Source of the DNA: Plantago major
Taxonomy: Eukaryota > Streptophyta > Magnoliopsida > Lamiales > Plantaginaceae
Reading direction: 5' to 3'
DNA: 64,000 nucleotides
Assembly (NCBI GenBank): GCA_026545765.1
Contig: CM048840.1
Location: forward strand, 33,918,765-33,982,764
A program made the translations under genes and the position numbers. The notes under the pieces are model-generated. The model saw nothing but the letters and a program-made list of their open reading frames with translations. It was not told the origin of the DNA and did no database searches. This document shows positions 24,485-36,900 of the stretch, piece after piece; the first letter of the stretch is position 1, and each line of letters opens with the position of its first letter.

Positions 24485-25004
24485 ATGGGAGAATGGCTTA
24501 ACTAGTCCAATTTATTGATAGGGCTGGCACAAACACACACGATTTGTGCTGTGTTGTGATTTTTAGTTCAAAGTTTGTAAATATTTGCATGGACAGTCCA
24601 ATTTTAAATGATTATGCTTAGGTGGAAATTTCTTGGTCACGGTCAATTTACACATCAACTCTTTTGACTCTAAATATTATTTAATTTTAAAATTATTAAA
24701 AAAAATGAAAATTTAGAAATTTTAGAATTGCACGAACAGTAAAACGTAATAGTAAAAACGTTTTCTGAATTTAATGTTTTGCTACTGTATGGATGTTTGA
24801 TTTTATGGATGTAATCTGACTTAAATGTTTATGGTTGGCATGGATGTTTGAACGTATGGATGTTATTTGAGTTTAATTTACTTGAAATATTTGTATTCAT
24901 GTTTGTGTGTTTGTCTTTGAGTTCAAAAATCACAACATAGCACAAATCTTGTGTGTTTGTGCCAACCTTGTTAATAAATTGGACTAGTTATGCTATTATC
25001 CCAT
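24485..25004. mobile_element. Long-TIR non-autonomous element (Mutator-like MITE candidate)
   Basis: The two ends are inverted repeats of about 100 bp. The left end, ATGGGAGAATGGCTTAACTA, then 'gtccaatttatt' and 'ggcacaaacacac', is mirrored at the right end about 25004-24905. The flanks share 'tatttc' on both sides (24479-24484 and 25005-25010). The interior is AT-rich and non-coding with repeated 'tatggatgtt' phrases. Long TIRs favour a Mutator-like origin, but the 9-bp duplication usual for that family is not seen. Confidence 0.65.
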
Positions 25005-25084
25005 TATTTCTTTGTTTATCATGTCCCAATTTTTTTTATATTTCATTGTTTATCATGATGATCCAAATAAAAAATTCAATTACG

Positions 25085-27645
25085 TACATGTGTTCGGCAG
25101 CACATACGATTTTAATTTGTTCAAATTTTTAGATTGAATGGAATTGTTTGATACATGGATTGAACTTCCCTAGCCAGGCTTAGGGCTTGGTCGGAATTAG
25201 GGTTATTAACGAGCCGAGCTGAGCCGAACTTTGGCTTAATAGATCACTGATCGTCAGAATTTTAAGCCCGCTCGTGATCGTCGAGCTTTTCATGATCGAA
25301 CTCGTGATCGGCTCGTTAAAATATCGAGTTGCTTGCGAGCAGCTCGAAAAGCTCGACTTGCTTTTGCTCGTGGGCGCTCGACTCGTTAGAGCTCGAAAAT
25401 GAATTCATTTTCTAGATCTGAGGATCTGATTTTTAGAATGAGCTTTTTTTACTTAAGGGAAAGACAACTTAAGTTAGGTTTTTATTTTTGTATATGTAAA
25501 AAAAATAAAAATTTAAATATATATTAAATTAATTATTGCTCGCGAGCTTCGATTATTTTGCCAGGGTGATCGATTCAAGCTAGAAAATGAGACGAGCAAG
25601 CTTGCGTTGATCGATCTCGAGCTCCATCTGAGCGTTGACCGAGCTTTTTTGCGAGCAGCTCGCGAGCGGCTTGATTCCCTAACACCCCTAGTCGGAATAG
25701 GTCTTGATATCAATCGTTCCAATTGTGCTCAACCTTACTTTTTTGTAATTGAGATATTGGAGTTATGAAATGTATATCATTCATTGTGGTAGATAAATAC
25801 AGTATGAATTTATTTTTTATTTAATGTAGTATGTAATTTATGCTTTTGGTGAAAATATTTTGACATTTCTTGCTAGCTGGAAATGTTATAATTGCATTGT
25901 AGTTTTGTGCGATATGGTTTTTAATAGAATGCACCGGGAATGGGTTACATCTTCAATTTTTAGAATGCATATGGATGATGAGTTATTGACATGAGTATGT
26001 TTTTAATTGATCCGCACATGTGTCATATTGTGGCGTATTGAACATGTCATCGGGTATATTCTGACATGTTTTGACGTATCATGTGGAGTATTGAACAAAT
26101 TATGGAAAAAAACTAAATCGTTTTGATTTTTTATTCCCATTTTAGATTAAAAGTGCAAATAGTCAAACAAAAGATTATAAAAATGGACGGACCCCTCATT
26201 TTACTCTTCTTCAGTGTTTTTATCTATAACCCTAATCGGCGTGTTTCAATCCATTCAGTAGCTTAGCGACGGATTTCGTTGTAACCCTAATTGACATTTT
26301 CCAATCCATTTAATATCTTTGTGGCGGAAAGTCCAAGGTAAACATGATTTGTTATTCGTTATACTTTTTTGATTGAAAAATCTTCACCGTATTATTAGAG
26401 AGAGTTAATATGAATGGATTAATTTCACATTTTTCAATAGGTTTTTGATTTAATTTCATGCTTTTTTACTTTGTCCAAATATTTAGACTGAATGTAATTA
26501 TTTGATATGTGGATCCGTACTTCCCCAGCCAGGCTTAGGGATTGGCATAATAGGTCTTGATAGCGATTTCGTTCAAATTTTGCTCAACCTTACTTTTTTG
26601 TAACTGTGATATTGGAGTTATGAAAATGTATATCAATGGTTGTTGTAGATAGAAATGAATATATTTTATCTAATGTTGGTATGCAATTTATGCTTTGGTG
26701 AAAATATTTTGACATTCCTTGCTAGCTGGAAATGTTATAATTGCATTGTAGTTTTGTGCGATATGGTTTTCAGTTGAACGCACCGGGAATGAGTTATATC
26801 TTCAAATTTTTATAATGCATATGGATGATGAGTTATTGGCATGAGTATGTTTTTGATTGATCCACATTTATATATTGAACATGTCATATAGCATATTGTG
26901 GCGTATTAAACGTGTCATCAGGTGTATCGTGATGTGTTTTGACGTATCATGTAGAGTATTCAAAAAATTATGACACAAAAATCATTGGTTTGTTTTGATT
27001 TTTTTCTTCCCATTTTAGATTAGAAGTGCAAATAGTCAAAAGTAAGATTATAAAAAGGGAAGGACCCATCATTTACTCTTCTTCAGTTTTTTTCTCTGTA
27101 ACCCAACAAATCGCGTTTTCTAGTCCATCCAATAGCTCGGTGGTTGATTTCTAGAACCTCTAATCGGTGTTTTCCAATCCATTCAGTAGCTTGGCGGCGG
27201 AAAGTCCAAGATAAACATGATTTTTTTTTATTTGTTATACTTTTTTTACTGAAATCTTCACTGTGTTATTAGAGAATTAATATAAATGGATAATTTCACG
27301 TTTTTCGATAGGTTTTGTGTAATTTCACGAATTTTAATTGGTACAAATTTTCAGATTGAATGAAATTATTTAATATGTGGAATGTACTTTCCCACCCAGG
27401 CTTAGGGCTTGGTCAGGATAGGCCTTGATAGAGATCGTTCAAAATTTATATAACCTTTCTTTTTCGTAACCGTGATATTTGAGTTATGAAATGTATATAA
27501 TTTGTTGTGGATATGGTCTTCTGTAGAATGTACGGAGAATGAGTTATATATTCAATTTTTTAGAATGCATATGGATGATGAGTTATTGACATGATCACAT
27601 GAGTATGTTTTTAATTTATCCACATTTACATTCAATAGCAGAAGC
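25085..27645 (+). repeat. Three degenerate direct repeats of a promoter/leader-like unit
   Basis: Units start at about 25085, 26470 and 27340 and share, in order: 'cccagccaggcttaggg', 'ggtcttgat', 'gatattggagttatgaaa', 'gctagctggaaatgttataa', 'atgcatatggatgatgagtt', 'tgttttgacgtatcatgt', then a TATA-like 'gattataaaaa' and 'ggcggaaagtccaag'. In unit 1 this is followed by 'gtaaac', a good splice donor; in unit 2 the donor is 'ataaac'. Unit 3 is internally shorter and truncated before the TATA part. No ORF is shared. This could be the 5' leader of a gene or TE that was amplified. Confidence 0.7.
25198..25690. mobile_element. hAT-like non-autonomous element with 8-bp TSD inside repeat unit 1
   Basis: It begins TAGGGTTATTAACGAGCC and ends with the inverted form of TAGGGGTGTTAGGGAATC. 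A perfect 8-bp target duplication, 'gtcggaat', lies at 25190-25197 and 25691-25698. Units 2 and 3 of the surrounding repeat lack the insertion and serve as empty sites. The interior is packed with 'gagctcg' and 'gctcgcgagc' phrases. Confidence 0.85.
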
Positions 27646-29743
27646 CCAATAATGGCTAAGAAATCCCCAGGTTGGGCGACCAACACCATCATCTAGAACG
27701 GTAGCTTCCATTGTTGATCTCTTTTTTGAGATTCTGCTTCGTCTACTGATGCAGCGTGCGTACTAAAGACAAGGAACAAGAACTCAACCTCGTTGATTCA
27801 ACAGAATACCAAGAATTGACAGATGAAGATTCGTTGATTCACAGGAATACCGAAAATTGTCAGATTTGAGGAAAACCTCGATTTTTCATATATTATCACA
27901 AAACTGTCTGACAAAACAATGAAGAAGTACTTAAATAGTAAACCTTAGCCGCCTATAACATAAATAAATAACATAAAGAAAATTACGAAAAAATCACTAA
28001 AAAGCAGTAAATTGCGATTCTGACCATCCAAATGATGTCCGATGGCCGTTTCGACCCGAAAAACGCTGAGAAAACGTCAAAATCGGACACTTTTCGGCTG
28101 AACAACGTAACTGTCAAAACCTGCCAGAATGATTCGGATGATCTAATTTCTGCATATACGTTAACACCATTCGACCCGCATCATCTACCCATACTATCAC
28201 TCTCATTCAATTCCAATCAGTGTTGGAACAATATAAATCTCTCATCACAAGTCCGGCCAAAGTACTCGTTTTGCCATGAACTTTTTCATTTCCTAGCCTT
28301 TTCCATTTTTCCGGCATGCATTCAAGGGGCGGAGCTCTACAATTTGAATCGAAATTCTACATTTGTAGTTAGATACAATTGAAATCATGGGCCTGAGTTC
28401 TTCTATTTCCAACAATCTGCCTAACTTCCTCCAAGCATTATAAAAATTATAATAATTAGAAAATAATCCGCATCTTGACAATTTGCATATGATAAAAGAC
28501 AAAATCGTTGAAATGACTCGACTTAACTAGTGATATCCCGACTAATGTTCTTAATTATAACTATAATATCTTAAATAATACTATATACAAAACATTGTAT
28601 GTACATTATTTATATTATGTATAATAACGATGTTGTTAATAAGAAACATTAATATTTTACGATATAACTGTGTTATTTTTAACATCTCCATAAGTCTATG
28701 GGCTACTTTATGACACTTACTCTACGTACAAATACAATAAAAATCACATGAAGTTATTACGATATCTTGAAATATCATGATGACCGTGGGGTACTGATGA
28801 ACATACCACCTCACTCATTTTTCCTGTCCCACTGGGACACCAAATTACCTAGTTTAATATTCTCACAAGATTCAAATTCCCATTTAACCTTTCTGGTCGA
28901 CGGTTACAAACTTCGTCTACAAATTACTCATAAATAATGTCGGTAAAATAAATTTAATAATTCATATCATTAAATATTACATTTTAAATTTTCATTATAC
29001 ATTAAAAATTCATTAGATGTATTATACTGTATGTAATGAACTCAAACTCAAAGTTGAACGATGTTGACCAAAAAAGTCAAACGGAAAGTTGAATTTGGAA
29101 TGGAGGAGGAGTAGTTTAAATTATTAACTTTAATTTCTGTTTAATTACCAACATAATTATTTGTCTTTAGTTTCTCTTTTTCTTTACACTCACTCACTTA
29201 ATTGGTTTGGCTTTTGTTTTGTTTAATGATATAAGAAGACCAAGGGAAGGAAATAAGAGGGAAAGGCATGGCAGCTAGTAGACTTAGCTAGATGTCCAAA
29301 ATTGAACATTTTTTCATTCGTCAAACTAGCTAGGAAGAGAAAGAAAAAAAAAGAACGAACTTATAGTTTTATAGTTTTGTAGTACAAGTGTACAACTATG
29401 TTTGTAGGATCCACGTAGCAATGCAACTCAATAATTCGATCGTGTCACCTTTAATTTCTTTCTATATATATTTTGATTTTATAGTTGTACACGTACTACC
29501 ATTTTGTTTCATTTTAACCTCATTTCGGAGAAACATCAATTCCACTATCACATTATCAAGTCATGCATGCATGTATATATCTATGTAATCTTAACTTTAG
29601 TTAAAGCCTCCGATGTTTTACTACTTACATGGTAGCAAAATTCCACATTTCTACCATAACCGTCAAATTAGTGGTGCAATGCATTTGAAGGTCATGTGGC
29701 TCATAAAAAGACCCAAAAATTAGTGCACAGCATCTGTAACATA
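27646..29743. other. Intergenic
   Basis: No gene recognised. A GC-richer patch at about 28000-28350 carries short ORFs with no recognisable domain. Confidence 0.4.
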
Positions 29744-29975
29744 CTCCCTCCCTACTTTTTACAAGGTTTACCATTTGATTTTGTGTGAATTATAAGCAAT
29801 ATGAAATAAAATAATAAATACTCCAAAAAAGTAAGAGAAAGAATAGATTAAGTAGTAAAGGAGAGTGATGAAAAATTAATAAGTGCAGATAGTTGATTTT
29901 CAAAAAAGAAAACGTTAAACTTAAAAAAAAACCTGAAATGACAAAAAAGTAAACCATTAAAAAAAACGGAGGGAG
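29744..29975. mobile_element. Stowaway-like MITE, second copy
   Basis: About 232 bp with CTCCCTCC...GGAGGGAG ends and TA flanks. It is a close relative of the intronic copy at 5464-5704 in the same orientation. Confidence 0.85.
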
Positions 29976-29987
29976 TACTTACTTTGT

Positions 29988-30944
29988 TAGAATATCACAC
30001 ATCATTTGTGAGAAAATAATGCAAACAGACATTATTAACTCTATATAAGACCAACTTTAACATATTTCAGGTTATAACAAGCCAAAGCTTCAGTGCAAAT
30101 TCCATCGTTTGCAAGTTAAACTAACACTACGCATTCTATAACTACAACCAATTGCTTCAATATCTGTAAAAATTCTCAATTCTAGAATTTGGAGAGAACG
30201 TTGGTGATCATGTCCGCGAGACTGATTCTCTAAATTGCGCTATTGGGCCAAATATGCCAACTGAAAACAATTGTGGACTAAATATGTCAGTTTAGAATAG
30301 TTGTGGACTATGTTTGACTCTTGTAGCAAATAGTAATTGTGACACTAAATAAACTTGATGGACTAAATGTGACGTTCAGATTGGCTAACATAATTCGCAT
30401 GTGCCCTATTAGTTAGTGTATTGTGATCACCCAAGTACTCAAGGGCTGCGAAGCCCTGTCAAATTGTCAATAAGAACAGCTAGTTTGAGTAATTCAAGTG
30501 ATACCACTAGTTATACAATAATAAACAAAAAGAAACCAGAAGGCGTTGTTCTCTTTATCTGAAAACTCATAAATTTTAGTTCAGTTCATTTCAGTTCTGC
30601 ATAGTTGTTTTTATACTACAGATAAATTCAGTTCAGTTCAGATCAGATCAGTTCAGTTCAGTTCAGACGAAGAGAAGAGAGCCTAAGTGGCTAATTAATG
30701 CAATATTTGAAACTTCAGGGTGTTGGAACAATTTATCAAAAACGAAAGCATGGGTGGCGTAGCTTTCACAGGATTCTTTATCATGAATTCTTTTTCTTTT
30801 TTGATACTTTGGGTTCTTTTACACTCACCTTCTTTAAACCTCTATTTAAACCCCATCAATCTTCCACGTATTATGCACAAACACTCATACATACAACTTA
30901 ATTTGAAGAACAAGAGTTGCTTACTACAAAAAGAAGGGAAAACA
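29988..30944. promoter_or_regulatory. Upstream region of UMAMIT A
   Basis: It starts with another copy of the 'ttgttagaatatcacacatc' LTR-like phrase seen at 21890. At about 30587-30666 there is a run of 'gttca'/'ttcag' repeats. 'cttctttaaacctctatttaaa' at about 30829-30850 may include a TATA-like element about 100 bp before the start codon. Confidence 0.4.
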
Positions 30945-33865
30945 ATGAAAATGTTGGGAAACAAGCCTTTTCTTGCAGTGGTTGGCATACAATCAATATA
31001 TTCAGGATATTTCTTGCTCACAAAAATTGCATTCGATGTTGGCATGAACACTTTTGTGTTTGTTTTCTATAGACAAGCTTTTGCCACTCTCTTCTTACTC
31101 CCCATTGCCTTCTTCTTTGAACGGTACGTACTACGAACTATTCGTACACCCTCTCTTTCACCTTATACCACTCCCTCCGTCAAGCCTGAAACTACACGTC
31201 TATTACTGCCATGATTTTATTGAAAAAAATATTAACTTGCAGGAAAACAGCTCCACCAATGTCATTCTCAATCTTCGTCAAGATTTTTATGCTTGCATTA
31301 TTCGGGTAGGTCATTCTTTTCCAAAATTTGCCTCTAAATCAGGTGGAACATAACATAACTCTACAAGTGACTAATGTTAATTCAAGAAAATCTTATAAAA
31401 ACCAGTTTACACTTAATTAACAGTTGTAAAACTGGTCCGGTTGATGTTCAAATGACGAACGCAAAACTTTATAAATGTCAATATTCACATCTTAAAGTTT
31501 TAATTAAAAAAGGCATGTTGTTTATGCAGGATCACTTTGAGCTTAGATATTGTTGGAGTGGGATTAAAGTATACATCTGCATCTTTGGGAGCTGCAACAG
31601 CCAATACTCTCCCTGTTATAACATTCTTTCTTGCTGTTATACTAAGGTAATTATCTAATTAATCATCATTGCCAAATATTAGTAATTAACTTCACTTTTT
31701 ATAAGAAAAAGTATTTTAGACCTTTATTTTTTTTTGTCTTTCAGTTTTAACAATATTAGTTTGATAGATAAAGCTTCTTTACTTGCAAATAAATAAGCAA
31801 GCTTTACTTAATAATGGATGGTGATGGCAAAAGATGAAGTCAAATGATCGGTCCAATGCATATTTTGATATATTCTTCCTGCAATTGTAAGGGCATCAAT
31901 CGTCTTCTAAATTAAAGCACATACTAATTTATTTATTTTTCCATCATGGAATTCAACTATTTATTTCAAAATCAAAGGAAAAAGAAGGATAGGTAAAGAT
32001 AAAGCAATTTTTTTTTTGTATGAGATGCTTAAAGGTATCGATCCATGTATATATACTCCTACAATAGGAAAAAAGATAGATGATTGATATGTGATGTCAA
32101 AAAGATTGTGTTGAGATACATCATAGTAGCTACTTTATCGTGTTGCAATGTGAAATGTAAATAATACCCGATTCCTTAAGATTAGTTTGCGGTGCTGAAA
32201 TATATATCTTACATCGATTATGTTGGTTACACGTTAAATCGTACTAGGAGCAAAGAGTTCCTCCAATAAGTGAGAGATGTTTTCCTTAATGTGGAATATA
32301 TGGTTCACATAAATCATAATGCAATTTAAATTTAGTGGGTGATTATAACCAGAAAAAAGTTGGTTAAAAGTAGAATAATTTTAGAGAAGTTTAAGCAGCA
32401 TTAGACAAAAGCTGACATGTTTTAGTTGGGCTGACAAACACTACCTTAATTGGGTTGATCAAAGTGGAAAGCTATAGTAATAAGATGAGATGTCAATTTT
32501 CAGGTTGGAGAAAGTGAATGTGAGGACCAGCCCAGGGATACTGAAAATTGCAGGAGTGACACTCTGCTTGGGTGGAGTTGCAATTATGGCATTTTACAGG
32601 GGCCCTTTCTTGAGAATATTGGTGCACCATCACTTGATAAACAACAATTTGCATCAAGCAACAAACCAAGTCCCTTCGATCATAACTTGGATTAAGGGTG
32701 TTTTCTTAATGCTCTTTGGTAATCTCACTTGGGCTCTGTGGCTTATCCTTCAGGTACCCTACCACATGCTTAATTACTATTCATCTTTTCCATTTTTAGT
32801 GCATACTATGATGCAATTTTTTCTTATGAACATGTGATTCATTACCACGGGTTCTTTTAAAGTGTGCATTTTGTTTTGTCTCCAAACATTATGTTGCAAT
32901 TTGATCATATTCGTGTTACGGTGTGATCAGCTTTAACAACTTGCTCTATACGTGGAACTTATAGGGGCGAGTTCTAAAGGATTATCCGTCGAAGTTGATG
33001 TTGACGACGCTACAGTGCCTGTTGAGCACAATCCAGTCTTTCATTGTCGCGGTTCCATTTGCTAGAGACCCAAGTTTGTGGAAACTCGGATGGAATGTTC
33101 AACTTCTTTCGGTATCCTATTGTGTAAGTCATATAATTAATTAGTGTCTATTTTGCATAGGTTGGGATAATGAGAGTTGAAATTAATATTCGCTAGCTAG
33201 TCGTAAATAATACCAGCACTGAAATTACGTACCATTGTACAATTTATTATTTGAACTCTGACATTATCACATGTGTTTTGCATTCAATATTTCAAAAGAA
33301 AATAGTGTGATTACTTCTCCTGTTTAAAATGGTATCTTTTGGTGTTTGTACAGGGTATAGTGGTGACTGGTGTTTCATTTTACTTGCAAGCATTTGTGGT
33401 TGAGAAGAAAGGGCCAGTATATCTAGCAATGACTACACCATTGATCCTGGTCATTACCATCATTGTTTCCTCATTCATCTTGGGAGAAATTATTAGTTTC
33501 GGAAGGTAATTTGATGTGCGATCCATTCTATTTTCGTCCATCTACACCCATATAATTTGCTTAAAATCGGGTTGAAATGCACAAAACAACACACAAAAGT
33601 GGATCATGGAATAAAAATATTAGCTATACCGCGTATTTACCTATAAATTTCCGATATGTGCAGTATCTTGGGAGCAGTGTTGCTAGTCGGAGGGCTATAT
33701 TTTGTGCTATGGGGAAAAACGAAAGAGGAAGAAAGGGAGAAAGTTAGAGTTTTCCAGCAGCAAGGTGATGTTGAGAAAGATTGTGGAGAATCAAAGGAAA
33801 ATGTTTATTGCAATGAACTCCCTTCTGATGTACAAAATATCCAATTTAGCCCATGTCATATATAA
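30945..33865 (+). CDS. WAT1-related / UMAMIT (nodulin MtN21, EamA) transporter A
   Basis: Seven exons: 30945-31123, 31243-31305, 31530-31646, 32504-32753, 32965-33123, 33354-33505 and 33664-33865. All junctions are GT-AG and the sum is 1122 nt, giving 373 residues, normal for the family. The start is the ATG at 30945, with a second in-frame ATG two codons on. The product is a ten-helix membrane protein with two EamA repeats. Family markers include 'SGYFLLTKIAFDVGMN', 'FYRQAFATLFLLP', 'LKYTSASLGAATANTLPVIT', 'WLILQ' and 'GLYFVLWGK' followed by a hydrophilic C-tail. Members carry amino acids, auxin or other metabolites across the plasma membrane or tonoplast; substrate and direction cannot be read from sequence. 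It belongs to a different subclade from UMAMIT B and C. Intron 1 holds a short Stowaway-like end ('ctccctccgtc') near 31170. Confidence 0.93.
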
Positions 33866-34636
33866 TTCAGTAGGGTAGTCCAACTAAAATTTCTGTTCAA
33901 CTTAGATTTACTTAACAGGCATGACTGATTGCAAGAAAATGTTCTTCATCTGCGGAAATTAGTGCCTGATGGCCTTTCACTCGTAACATGTACTGAAAAA
34001 TGACATCTGAAGTATGTGTTCGGAGGACAAATATTATGTGATTTCTTTGAAGATGTATATATGTTCACAGATCAAATATTTAAATAAAAATATGACAAGG
34101 TCAATAATTTATTTGGGGCGAACATCTTATACACGTGTATAATCTTGTCTAGATTTAAAGTGGAGTCCATTTTGTTTGTAAAAATCAACCACTCGCAATG
34201 ATATTTTTCAATGCATTAATTTCTCACTTATAAAGTGAGATAGTTGATTTCCCGGATCTGTGGGAGTAGAGACCAAACGTAGTTAACCCAGTTTTATATA
34301 ATGGGCTGCTTAAGATCCAACAAGTTGGAGGTCCATTAATGTGGTCCATCCTGCCCATTTATGTGCACTGACCGTCAAGATTATGAACGGGTGTTTCGAT
34401 TTCAGTCACAGTTAATGGCAAAAAATGTTAATTAGCACAAAAGTTGCCCTACTGATTAGTTGGTATTACACAAATTCTTTAGTCTTTTAACTCTTAATCC
34501 TAAGAAATTTGGGAAAATTAGTACTAATAATACCTACCAATGTCATCCTAAATAATTTACGCTGTTCAATCAAATTTATTGTATAACGTTGAAAATATAC
34601 AGTGAACATTGATTAAACTTCGATCTCATATATAGC
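33866..34636. other. Downstream region of UMAMIT A
   Basis: Presumed 3' UTR followed by AT-rich spacer. Nothing else was recognised. Confidence 0.4.
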
Positions 34637-34919
34637 CAGGGGCGGAGCCAGAGTATCAAACCGTCTAGGGCGCATAAATATGGAAAAAATATATTTACTA
34701 AAAGAAAGAATTTTTTTATTATTGTTAATGCAAATATTTGAAAAAAATGGTAATTTTACCCATAATATATCATATATGTCTTTAAATACAGAAAAAAACA
34801 ACATATAACATAAGAAGGGAGGTGGAAAATGGAAAAATATGATAAAAAATACACAATTTTTTTTTTTTTTAAAGGGTAGGGCAAGTGCCCTACCCATTAC
34901 ATACACACCTCCGCCCCTG
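34637..34919. mobile_element. hAT MITE with perfect 8-bp target duplication
   Basis: The left end CAGGGGCGGAG and right end CTCCGCCCCTG form an 11-bp perfect TIR. 'tatatagc' is duplicated at 34629-34636 and 34920-34927. The 283-bp interior is AT-rich and non-coding. The uncorrupted TSD and TIR suggest a young insertion. Confidence 0.93.
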
Positions 34920-34927
34920 TATATAGC

Positions 34928-36330
34928 CTTAAGCTTCGAGGGATTTAAATCTATGACAAAAGGTCCAAAATGATACTATTAATTCTTCTTTTTGTAGTAA
35001 ATTTTAACCAACTGAATCCTTTTTACTGGTATCGAATGCATCATCAATTCATCATTTGCTAAAAGAAAAAGGCGTGATTTATCTTTACAACTTGAAAACT
35101 TGGAGTCCATGCATTTTTGTGTTTGTACGGGAAATAATAGTAATAATGATTCAAGCACGAGGTTGGGTGAAGAGTTGGGTCATGGGTCCAATCCACAATC
35201 GTGGAGGCATTTAACAAGACATGCTCTCAACTCAACCCAACTCAACTCAACTCAACATGGAGGAAAACATGGCCAACTCATACAACATGTTTGGATGGAT
35301 GTCTTTTGTCAAATGTTGTTGGAATTCGACTACATTTTGTCCTAAATTCATTAAACTGATTTTATTACGTGGTTTGTTTGCATGTTCATCAACTCTCACT
35401 AGATCTTCTTGCCTGTATATTTTTGAACTTACATATTTTATTGTCCTTATTTCTTTCTTTATTTTTGTATTGGGTAAGATGGTGCTTAGAGGTAAATAAT
35501 TTTTTTGAGGAAAACATTGTACTTCTCCTGACATTACATTATATGCTTATTACCTTTTCCACAAAATTATCTTCTTTCAAATAATTCAAAATCTTCATTT
35601 CCAAGCACAAGCAACTAAGTTATACACGATTACACCGTGCCCTCGGTTTCATTTTTAAAATATTTTAAACCATTTTGCACGATTAAAATATAATTTAACA
35701 CGTCCAATTTCTTATCAAGTCATCCATTTTTTCACCTTAGATGTTAATTTTTCTAGCAACTTAAAATGATGCGAAGTAGAAATAAAAGTATGACTTAGAA
35801 ATAAGCATTGTTAAAAACTCTAGATTAATTGTACAAACAAATTCTAAACATCTCAATATTTTCATCCTCTCAAATATAATTTAACATAAAATTTCAATAC
35901 ACTCAAGTCTAAACCACTTGAAACTTCGTTCTTCTCTCTACATCTTTCGCAACATCAATCAGACAAAAAGAAGAATCTTTTTGTTTCTTCACATTTTGAA
36001 AAGGGAGTAACTCTTCTCATTGACTGACATTTAAATAATTCAGCTAGATACGTAACTATGTTGTCAAGAAAATTATCAATATTATTAGTCAATACGTATA
36101 TGTTCTCAACATTTATGCATTTTCATATTACAAAAGAACCCATTTCATAAACAATGTAAACATTTTAATTAATAATATGAATGATTATATTGATACTATA
36201 GGTCCGTTTCTAGATAAGTCATCTAGACACTATATAACTTATATAGAGACCGTCTTTTCAGATACTTTGTGTTCGAGAGATTGCAAAATATTTTGACTTT
36301 TGCAATATATTAGAACTTATACATAGTATG
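34928..36330. repeat. Intergenic, with (CAACT)n tract
   Basis: No gene recognised. A short (CAACT)n microsatellite lies at about 35226-35256. Confidence 0.5.
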
Positions 36331-36900
36331 TAACAACCCAATATTCATGTGTCAAGTTAACGCAAAGTTGAGTAAATTCGTTTTAGAGTCAAGTCAGGTT
36401 ATGTTAAAGGTCAAGTCATAGGTTAAGTTGCGCGCATTGCATTAAGTCAAGACTAAAAGACGCAAAAGAAGCAAAGATAGAACCCTTAGGTCATGGCACG
36501 TGCATGAAACTTGCTTAGTCGGTGGTTTGACTAACCCCTTATTTATAACACTTTTAGGTGATGAGCTGGAGCTACCTGGAGTCCTGGAGCGGGGACTGGC
36601 GTTCCGGAGCAGTGATCATAGCCTACATCCGTTTATCATCATTGTTCACTTTTACATTTAAATCACGCATCGTACTATCACTTAAGAACTTTATTTTCAA
36701 GTGCGGTTTGCGCAAGACATTTGCACGTTTATGCTTCCGCATTTTCACGCTTTATGTTCACGGATTTCATGATCACATGGACGTTTAGCACGTTTTGTGT
36801 CAGTTCACGGAGTAAGTTCAAATAAAGCCGCAACAATCGTTTTTACAAATTCACAATTTAGCGCGAATTATATTTTCCTTAATTCTGATCAGTTGACTTT
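36331..36900 (+). mobile_element. LTR-like fragment (possibly gypsy)
   Basis: It begins TGTAACAACCCAA, a start common in plant gypsy LTRs, and is less AT-rich than its surroundings. The right boundary and target duplication could not be set and no internal domains accompany it, so this is a weak call for a solo or truncated LTR. Confidence 0.3.

Noticed and set aside
28032..28382. 116-codon plus-strand ORF
   Set aside because: No recognisable domain. The amino-acid pattern is not gene-like and nothing around it suggests a gene.
34613..34906. 97-codon minus-strand ORF
   Set aside because: It lies within the hAT MITE and has no recognisable domain.
35100..35584. Overlapping ORFs around the (CAACT)n tract
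   Set aside because: The frames are driven by the microsatellite; no domain and no gene context.
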